Below, piece by piece: positions 56,254 to 64,000 of a stretch of 64,000 nucleotides of DNA. The notes beneath the pieces were generated by a model, which saw only the letters and a program-made list of their open reading frames with translations, had not been told where the DNA came from and did not search any database. The stretch is from Plectosphaerella cucumerina (taxonomy: Eukaryota; Ascomycota; Sordariomycetes; Glomerellales; Plectosphaerellaceae). Location: NCBI GenBank assembly GCA_020746995.1, contig JAGPXD010000004.1:2356001-2420000 (forward strand), given 5' to 3'. Within the stretch, counting starts at the first letter, position 1. Each line of letters starts with the position of its first letter. Position numbers and translations under genes: made by a program.

Positions 56254-57088
56254 TTTGGCGTCGGGTCGGGCGATGCCTGGCGTGCAGGCAAACGTGCGGC
56301 TGGTTTGTTTCTTGTCGGGTGCTGATCGGCGTTGTCGACAGCGCCCTACAAATTCGTCGCAAGTAGTAGGCGCAGAATCGAGGGAAGGAAATTAAGTCGG
56401 CCGCGGTGTCAGGAGGAGAAATGTGGCCTGAGGGATGTGCGGCCGGAGGCGTTGTCAAAGAAGTCGCGAGGCGCTCAATCCAGCAGTGGACTTTTTGGGA
56501 GCTTAGCCACGGCGCGCGCGATCTCAAGGTTGCTTGGTCCACGGCAGCCTCGAACAGGGGCTTGGGAAGAGCCGAAGAACTGCCGCTATCTAATCGGGGT
56601 CAGTACCACGTGACTCTTCACGCGTCTAGATTGCTCTCGTCTTCGATCCTCATCAGATCTGGTTGTACACAGCTGCAGCAGTAATGGAGGTTCGTATTCT
56701 CTACTTCCTAATGGCTAATTCATGCAATGGGTTATCGGGATATTTGGCGAGACTTCTTCTGGGGTGCGTGGTTGACAGCAGGCGCGGACATTAATGCTTC
56801 TTGTTTGACCTTAGACACCCGTGCCGCACCCGGTTGAAAGGTCGCAGCCAAAGACTAGACAGAACACTTGAATAAGCGACAGTCACATAACCATCGCGGC
56901 TCGTGTCACCGGACAGGTACGATTCTGCAGGTCAAATTCCCACATGATATTCGCTTCATCCTCTATGCCGGGCTGCTCTCTACTGATACATAACTACAAT
57001 CGGGGTAACCCGCACCTCCATGCTGCGTGATCTGAGTCAAAGCCAGCAGGGGACATACCACCCCTCCAACATTCAGGCAGTGGCCCGC
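56254..57088. other. Intergenic between Spt6 and fumarase genes
   Basis: No gene is seen. One CACGTG core lies at 56607-56612, about 350 bases upstream of Spt6. Confidence 0.6.
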
Positions 57089-58818
57089 TTACTTCTTGTA
57101 GGGGGCGGGGCCGACCATGAGCTCGGGCTTGACGAGAGTGTCGAACTCCTCCTCGGTCAGGGCGTTGAGCTCGAGGGCGCTCTCCTTGAGGGTGGTGCCC
57201 TTCTTGTGGGCGTTCTTGGCGACCTTGCTGGCCATATCGTAGCCGATCTTGGGGTTCAGGCAGGTGACCAGCATGAGACTGGAGCGCGATTAGTATATGT
57301 CTCGTAGGGAAGGCCATAGAAAAGGAGGGGTACTCACGACTCCTTCATGATGCTGGAGATCTTCTCCTCGTTGGCCTGGAGACCGACGACAAGGTTCTTC
57401 TCAAAGGAGCGCATGCCGTCGGCCAGGATGCGGGAGCTGTGCAGCAGGTTGCGGATGACAAGGGGCTTGTAGACGTTGAGCTCGAACTGGCCGTTCATGC
57501 CGCCAATGGTGGTGGCGACGTGGTTGCCCATGACCTGGGCGCAGACCATGGTGAGGGCCTCGCACTGGGTAGGGTTGACCTTGCCGGGCATGATGCTGCT
57601 GCCGGGCTCGTTCTCGGGCAGGTTGAGCTCGCCGAGGCCGCAGCGGGGGCCGGAGCCGAGGTAGCGGATATCCTGGGCGATCTTGCTGAGGGAGGCGGCG
57701 AGGGTGTTGAGGGAGCCGTGGGCCTGGACGATGGCGTCGTGGGCGGCCAGAGCCTCGAACTTGTTGGGAGCTGTCTTGAACTCGGTGCCGGTCATGCGCG
57801 AGACCTCCTCGGCGATGGCCTCAGCGAAGCCAACGTAGGTGTTGATGCCGGTGCCGACAGCGGTGCCGCCCTGGGCGAGCAGGCGGAGGTCGGGCAGCGA
57901 CGACTCGACACGGGCGATACCGGCGTCGAGCTGGGCGACGTAACCGGAGAACTCCTGGGCGAGGGTCAGGGGGGTGGCGTCCTGAAGGTGGGTGCGGCCG
58001 ATCTTGATGATGCCCTTGGCCTCAAAGTCGTCGACCTTGCGCTGGAGAGCATCGCGGAGGGACTTGATGGCGGGCAGCAGCTCACGCTCAAAGTCGAGAA
58101 CGGCGGCAATGTGCATGACGGTGGGGAAGGTGTCGTTGGACGAGGCGCTGCGGTTGACGTGGTCGTTGGGGTGGACGGGCTTCTTGGAGCCCATGGTGCC
58201 GCCGAGGATCTCGATGGCACGGTTGGAGATGACCTCGTTGGCGTTCATGTTTGACTGGGTGCCGGAGCCGGTCTGCCAGACGACGAGGGGGAAGTGGTCC
58301 ATGAGCTTGCCGTCGGCAACCTCGGCGGCGGCCTGCTGGATGGCCTTGGAGATCTTCTCGTCAAGGCCGAAGCGAACGTTGACGGCGGCAGCAGCGCCCT
58401 TGAGGATGCCGAATGCCTTGATGATGGGCGGGGGCATGCGATCCTGGGGCTGGTTGATCTTGAAGTTCTCGAGGGAACGCTCCGTCTGGGCGCCCCAGTA
58501 CTTGTCGGCGGGAACCTTGATCTCGCCAAAGGCATCGCTCTCGGTCCTGGAGTCGGTCATCCTGGCGGTAGTGGTGTGCAGAGATCGGGAGGTGGAGGAT
58601 GTTGTCGGTGTCCTTGACGAGAAGGTTGTGGAAGAGCGAGAGTTCGAAGAGGGGTAGGCGGGGGAGGAGCGAAGAAGCGAGCATGTGGACAGCGCGGAGC
58701 TCTGCTGGAGCTGGACGTTCCCGTATGCGCCCGATCCGAGGCGGGAAGAAGCCGTGGCCAACCAAGGCCTGGCGAGCTTCGAGGCGGTGCCCCGCGATGC
58801 CGAGACTGTTCGGAGCAT
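57089..58818 (-). CDS. FUM1: Fumarate hydratase (class II), with internal second start
   Basis: Exons 57338-58818 and 57089-57278 give 556 residues. The enzyme adds water to fumarate to give malate in the TCA cycle. The N-terminal 86 residues are Ser/Arg/Ala-rich with almost no acids and end in HTTTARM, a typical mitochondrial presequence. The enzyme proper begins TDSRTESDAFGEIKVPADKYWGAQTERS. Signature regions are all present: SNMNANEVISNRA, HVNRSASSNDTFPT, GRTHLQDATPLTL, the superfamily signature GSSIMPGKVNPTQCE, and the C-terminal LNPKIGYDMASKVAK assembled across the intron. A second in-frame ATG at 58560, directly before TDSRTESD, would yield a complete enzyme without presequence. Fumarase is dually located in mitochondria and cytosol or nucleus in many fungi, so alternative starts are plausible. 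The divergent neighbour, 2.4 kb away, is the MAPKK. Confidence 0.95.
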
Positions 58819-61254
58819 GATAGCTGTGCGGTGTCTGGTTTTTTTGGCCTGTCTGGTCAATTGGACGAAGCAGGAGCTTGGGGGAGCTTGGGCGGCCTAC
58901 AAGAAGAGGTGGGAAAGGGGGCACCGGAGCTGGTGATGGGAAAGGGTCGGTATCTATTTGCGCTTCCGGCTGTACTAGAGAGACGGCAGTGCTCGCAGGA
59001 GTCGGGTCGGAGAAGAGGTTCGAGCTGGGTCCTCGGGGGGAAAAACGAATGTCCTCCGGTCCGGGATGCCCAGATTATTTCGCGACGGCTGTTGGGGATC
59101 GGCTTCTTGGGGTAGCACCGATCCGGGCTAGTGCATGTGCTGGTTTAAATTCGCGATCGATACCAAGATCTAGGTTTAATTGAGGGCGAGTTGACTTGAG
59201 CTCTGGGGGCAACTTGTAAATGGAGATTGGAGGTTTACTTCAGGGAGAAGTTTGGGGGCTTTGGTCCCTGAGAGAAGAAGATTGTTTCTATTCTGGCGCA
59301 GTCAAGTCTGACTCCAAACCGCCGCAACGCCCGTGCATGGCGCTTTAGGGCAAAAGCAGCGGGCGTCTGGGAATGGCCTCGCCTCAACTCACTCCCGCTC
59401 CGTTGTCCCGGCTGCTGGGGTCCGGGCTTTTCTGTGGGCCACCAGGCCGGTTCTTTCCGGGGTCCCCGATCTGACAAGGACATGCGATGCCTCTGTCGCG
59501 ATCCGACCGACAGCATGATTGGAGTGTATTGTAGTATTTGAAGAAGAGTAATGAGGGCCCTTCAGCAACGAAACAAGATGGATATTGCAGTTGGACTTTT
59601 CTGACAAACGCCATCGTGAGCTTTAAAGATTCACAGCCCACCAGGGACAAAACTCGCCAGCGGCGAGTGCAGATGCTTATATGTGGCTGGTACAGATGAC
59701 CGAGTCAGGTAGTGCCCACGTGGTGTGGCTGTCGTGGCTTATGATTTCTCACCAGAGCCACAGAAACCATGTCGGTGAACTTGAAGCATCAGTCTCTGAG
59801 ACATTCTTGATGCTAACTAGGTACTAGTATTGGCCGGCCTAGCAGCGAACTCGGGGCATTGTTTCTGATAGTACCCAGTTAGAGGTTGCCTTTTGTCACA
59901 AGGGCTTCGGCCATCTCTGCCCCTGACATCACCTCCGTGGTCAAAGGCCCTTCGGCCTGGCTCCTCCCTCGTGCTTTATTCGTGACTCGAGCCCCCGACG
60001 CCCTTGTCTGTGCGAGACGAGAAGGATGTCGAATGTCCGCTGTCCCCGCCCCCTGACCAGCCTGCTGATGGGGCTGTCACGACGGATTACTGCAAGCAGC
60101 TCATTTGCAGCATCCTGCTCAGGAGGACTCAGTGGAAAGCCGTCGATGATGGTGCGCAGACATAGGAAAGACGGTTGTGAGGAGCGCGTGAAACAAGTCG
60201 TCACATCTCTCATGTCGAAGCAGAAGCACAGCGGATGGATTGGCTGCAGACGGAACGGCCGTGGCGTCCACTGGCGTCCTCATGTGCACCCTGCACCCCT
60301 GACATTGACCCCTTCAGCGGGTTCGCGGCCGCTGATTTGCCACCCGGGCCACCTATCACGCCAATGGTGCGTCGCTGAACCCCCCTGTAGGATGCACCTT
60401 TTTAGCACCCGCCCTCCTCAACTTGAGGTTCAGGCCCTTCCATGTTAACGCCCGACGATCCGAAACCCCTCCCCCAGCTCCTGCTCCCGCGGCCGCCTCC
60501 ACTTGGGAGTGTCAGAAACCTTCAACTTTCCCCCCTTGCAACCGTCTCTGCTTCTCAGTTGCCGCCGTCCGTTCGTCTTTGGGCCCAAGATTTGCCCACC
60601 CTATATTGCTACCGTGAAAGGCGCGCGAAGAAGAAAAGAAGCCATCAACCCCGGCTCCTAATACGAGCAGACGCCTGTTCGCTCTCCTGAACCAGGACAT
60701 TCCCCCGGAGCCTGGACCATCGGACAGGACGGCGCTATCGACTTGTCGCGCCCGATAACCCCCACCTTTGACACCGGAAAGGGGATCAGGAGTCTTGAGG
60801 GCCGATTAAATTGGTACTCCTCACGCTCGGCCGTTTTCCCCTTGAACAAGACCAATACGACTTCCACCAAGAGACACCTTTCGACAGGTCTCCTCTTCCG
60901 AATTTCCAGCGCCGACTCTGTGGTGCTGCTGCATCATCTGAAGGACCCTCGACGCTACGGAGCTTGCGTGTCTCCCCTCTTCCTGTCGCCTCGAGGTCGA
61001 TCGACGTGGAAACCCAAATCGTCACCTCGCCCATTACCCCTGTTCATCAGGCCGAACCGACTCGTACATTGCGATCACTCGCCCGCATCCGTCAACATCG
61101 CCGTCGCCCTGCCCGGACCGTAGTCCGCTGAAGGTGTGGTGCCTCGTCACCTTTCCTCCCGTCTCGCCCGCCACGAGACTCATAGTCGCGCGATTATCGC
61201 CCCCAAGACCGACACCCCTCCTTAGAGAGCCTCGCTCTCCCCCGACAGCCCAAC
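58819..61254. other. 2.4-kb divergent interval between fumarase and MAPKK genes
   Basis: It should hold both promoters. The part from about 60420 to 61254 is C/T-rich and looks like a long MAPKK 5' leader. Several upstream ATGs occur in it. No gene is recognisable; frames such as 60743-61123 have no family motif. Confidence 0.6.
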
Positions 61255-63000
61255 ATGACCGACGGCTTCGCTCCGCGCTCCATGAAGCGCAAGAACGTCA
61301 AGGGACTCGCCCTGACGCCGGCCGCTCCCAAGCCCCCGCCGACGGCCGAGTCTAACCGGGGATTCGATTCCAAGGATGACAACAGCGCCCAGCTCGAGAT
61401 CGGTATCGAGTACAAGCTGGACCTGAAACCAGATGACCTTGAGGTTCTGAAGGAACTCGGCTCAGGAAACGGCGGCACCGTGAGCAAGGTCAGGCACATC
61501 CTGACTGGCACCGTCATGGCCCGCAAGGTAAGCAACAGACATTCCCCGCCCCTCGGTGTTGGGCGCTAACCAAGGCGCAAGATCATCCACGTCGAAGCGA
61601 AGAAGGAGATGCGGAAGCGCATTGTCAGGGAGCTGCAGATTATGCACGGCTGCCAGTCGGAACACATTGTCAACTTCTACGGTGCCTTCCTGAACGACAA
61701 CAACGATGTCATTATGTGCATGGAGTACATGGATGTTGGGTATGTCGCAAGCACTTCCCCGCCCTCTCTTTGGGTTTCGTCTTGCATGTGGTAGACATTA
61801 ACGGTTGTTCTCTTTCCAGCGCCCTCGATCGAGTCTCGCGAGTCTTCGGTCCCATTCGTGTCGATGTCCTCGGCAAGATCGCCGAGGCCACGCTGGGTGG
61901 CCTGACATACCTCTACTCAAAGCACCACATCATGCACCGCGACATCAAGCCCTCCAACATCCTCGTCAACTCCAGGGGAAGCATCAAGCTCTGCGATTTC
62001 GGTGTCTCTGGCGAGATGATCAACTCGGTCGCTGATACATTCGTCGGCACTTCGACCTACATGGCCCCTGAGCGCATCCAGGGCGAGAAGTACACAGTCA
62101 AGTCGGATGTCTGGAGTTTCGGTCTCACCATCATGGAGCTCGCCATCGGAAAGTTCCCCTTCGGCAGCGAGCATCTTTCCGAGGACGACGGCGCCCCTGC
62201 CGGTATCCTCGACCTGCTGCAGCAGATTGTCCACGAACCTGCTCCCAGGCTTCCCAAGAGCGACGCGTTCCCTTCCATTCTCGAGGACATGATTCAACGG
62301 TGTCTGTACAAGGTTCCCGACGAGAGGCCAACGCCCCAAGAACTCTACGTAAGCGGGCCTTCCTCTGCAACTTGTCTCCAGCTTCCTTGCTAACGATCCC
62401 CAGGACCGCGACTCCTTCGTGCAGGCTGCGAAGCGGACCCCCGTCGACCTGAGAGAGTGGGCATTCGGTCTGATGGAGAGGGACAACCGCAAGTCTCACC
62501 TGGCGCCCCAGCTGTCTCCTGCCACGCGTGAGCTTCTCAACTCGAGTGACTCGCCCACCTTCCATAGCAGGGACACGACGGAGGACCGCCCTTACGATAC
62601 GCCCACATCAGGAGAGATCCCTATCGTTGGTGCCGGCATCATCTCTCCCAGGCACGATTTCAGCCAGCCCCAGAACAGGTCGCCCACCAGGAACGGAATG
62701 CCTTCGGGTCGCTCGACGGGATCGGGACACGCTGGTTCAGGCCTGGGCCGCCTCGTCACCTCGACAAACGTGCCCCAGCCTGGAGACTACCCCAAGAGTG
62801 CTGGGCCCGCCCCTTCGGGCTCTTCGTCCTTCAACCTGCCTGTCCGTCCTGCACCGGGTGGGCCTCTGCCGCCACCGCCGCCACGCAAGAGCACCCCCGA
62901 CGACCCTCGACGTGAGAACAGGAGACAGGCAACCTTTGGGTTGGTCCCGGGTCGGAGCTATGGCAACGACTCGTACAACGGATACAACGGCTCAAATTAA
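61255..63000 (+). CDS. MAP kinase kinase of the Ste7/MST7 type
   Basis: Four exons (61255-61527, 61582-61739, 61820-62348, 62404-63000) give 518 residues. It should phosphorylate the Fus3/Kss1/Pmk1-type MAPK in the pathway for mating, hyphal fusion and infection structures. The start holds MKRKNVKGLALTPAAPKPPP, the N-terminal block shared by MST7 and MEK-2 proteins, which resembles a basic MAPK-docking motif. The kinase shows LGSGNGGTVSKV, the catalytic lysine in VMARK (Lys91, at the exon 1 end), HRDIKPSN (Asp185) and DFGVS (203-207). The activation loop SVADTFVGT has Ser213 and Thr217 in the S-x3-T arrangement targeted by a Ste11-type MAPKKK. The 180-residue tail is Ser/Pro/Gly-rich with a polyproline segment (PLPPPPPR). 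All splice sites are GT-AG. Family and branch are firmly supported. Confidence 0.95.
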
Positions 63001-63503
63001 ATCTCGACTCTTGTTCACCGACCTATCCCTCTGACCTATCGTTGTTGACTCGCCGTGTTTAAAAGGCATGGCATCAGGCTTCTCACGCGGAGTGTTTTAC
63101 GATGTGTCAACATTTTCCGGCCTTGTTGTGTTCACAGACCAGGGCCCTGCCACTTGTTCAGCGTTTGCCCGCATCCTTCGGCTTACGCCCTGATTCTCGA
63201 CATGGACGGCAGTTGTGTGGGATGAAAAGCAGGAATCAGGTTGATACCCAGCCTGCATCGCGAGGTACTGCCTCGGTCAAAGAAATTTATCATCGTGTAT
63301 TTAGCGATTTTCGCACGGAAGTCGTATCTCGGCAGTCCTGCCAACATAGACAAAACAAGTGAAAGAGACACAACTTGGGGCGGATCTGGAGGTGGTAGTG
63401 ACATGTGGTACAGTCTGACTGTTGCTCTTGGGTGAGTGTATTGAGCGTCTATAATAGGTGGTAGTTCCGAATCGTTCATGCTAGGATCCGGGCGGAGGGT
63501 AAG
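63001..63503. other. Convergent 3' region between MAPKK and HAD hydrolase
   Basis: Two 3' ends meet here. Nothing else is seen. Confidence 0.65.
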
Positions 63504-64000
63504 CTACTCTACGACTGTATCCCGGCTCTTGAAACCCTCCTCCAAAATTGGGATCAGGTCGTCGAGGCGCCGAATGACGAGGTCGGTGTGCTCGTGGTCA
63601 GCCAGGTGGACGTTGACGTCGTTGACAAGGAGCACCGTCGCAGCACCAGCCCGTCTGCCCGCCGTCATGTCATCGATCGAGTCCCCTACCATGAGCAACT
63701 GGCTGGCATCGGCTTCCTCGTCGGCACCGCTGTCTTCCCTCGTCAGGCCCCAGCTCTTGGCGATGTGCAGGATGCCGGCTGGGTCAGGCTTGGGCGGGCG
63801 GAAGTCTCTGGTGACAACGGGCTCGATGACAGAGCCGGAGAGGAACTTGTTGAGGAGATGGGCTACGGGAGCTTCAAAGTTCCTGGTGCAAATGCCCTTT
63901 TTGAGACCGCGGGAGTCTAGGTAGTCCATGAGCTGGACCAGGCCGGGCTGCGCGACCTGACCGGCCATGGCCTCGCGCTCGATGGCGCGGATGGACTCGA
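63504..64000 (-). CDS. HAD-superfamily hydrolase, 5' end beyond window
   Basis: The frame is open to the window edge, so the start and the first HAD motif (DxDx) lie outside. The visible 165 residues carry the second motif in GICTRNF (Thr), the third-motif lysine in FRPPKPDPAGIL, and the fourth motif MVGDSIDDMTAGRRAGA with the metal-binding aspartates. This is the pattern of small phosphatases of the phosphoglycolate-phosphatase/beta-phosphoglucomutase type. The substrate cannot be inferred. An in-frame ATG at 63968 exists, but the frame upstream of it is still family-like, so it is probably internal. Confidence 0.85.
   Translation of the reverse strand, partial: ESIRAIEREAMAGQVAQPGLVQLMDYLDSRGLKKGICTRNFEAPVAHLLNKFLSGSVIEPVVTRDFRPPKPDPAGILHIAKSWGLTREDSGADEEADASQLLMVGDSIDDMTAGRRAGAATVLLVNDVNVHLADHEHTDLVIRRLDDLIPILEEGFKSRDTVVE

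Noticed and set aside
57439..58657. Long plus-strand frames opposite fumarase
   Set aside because: Antisense shadow with a Gly/Val/Asp-rich translation that mirrors the fumarase codons.
1..64000. CRISPR arrays, insertion sequences, phage or transposon genes
   Set aside because: The DNA is eukaryotic; I saw no regularly spaced repeats, transposase or reverse-transcriptase motifs, or terminal repeats.

Overview
The window is nuclear DNA of a filamentous ascomycete (Pezizomycotina). Most genes carry several short GT-AG introns of about 45-370 bases, coding GC is high, and the gene set is typical of the group: a full-length AreA/NIT2 GATA factor, a Dbf2/SidB kinase, a Ste7/MST7-type MAPKK, Spt6 and Efr3. 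Sordariomycetes is the most likely class, judged from the style of the AreA, MAPKK and aspartic-protease proteins. Genus and species cannot be fixed from the sequence alone. All exon boundaries were derived by hand from splice consensus, frame and family knowledge.

Layout. 1-3682: no convincing gene. 3683-4565 (-): Wbp11-like splicing factor, divergent from 5158-7243 (+): Dbf2-type NDR kinase. 8223-8995 (+): a small secreted, cysteine-rich, probably GPI-anchored protein that appears only after splicing. 9199-10104 (-): secreted CREG-like protein. 10979-11583 (+): ribosomal protein eS30 with three introns, two of them containing long inverted repeats. 13248-16965 (-): AreA/NIT2 nitrogen regulator, preceded by about 7.5 kb without a recognisable gene (16966-24431). 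24432-25575 (-): secreted alpha/beta-hydrolase-like protein. 26085-28073 (-) and 29220-30844 (+): a divergent acyl-CoA-ligase and acyl-CoA-dehydrogenase pair, both ending in -PKL. 32614-36098 (+): Efr3. 36636-37900 (+): ATP12 assembly chaperone. 39124-40836 (+): GPI-anchored aspartic protease. 41168-43376 (-): AlkB-type 2-oxoglutarate/Fe(II) oxygenase with three identical-spacing zinc modules. 44926-46681 (-): F-box-like orphan. 46987-48614 (-) and 48985-49909 (+): two head-to-head, apparently decayed phosphotransferase (APH-fold) genes. 50251-51315 (+): zinc-less MDR oxidoreductase. 51821-56253 (-): Spt6. 57089-58818 (-): fumarase. 61255-63000 (+): Ste7-type MAPKK. 63504-64000 (-): HAD hydrolase, cut by the window end.

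Most of the window is conserved housekeeping and signalling. The stretch 44.9-51.3 kb (F-box-like orphan, two broken kinase-like genes, MDR enzyme) looks like an accessory pocket between conserved genes. The most interesting observations are the triple zinc module on the AlkB enzyme, the hairpins in both upstream introns of eS30, the shared -PKL ends and G-rich hexamer repeat of the acyl-CoA gene pair, the frame-open introns in three genes, and the very long empty region upstream of AreA.
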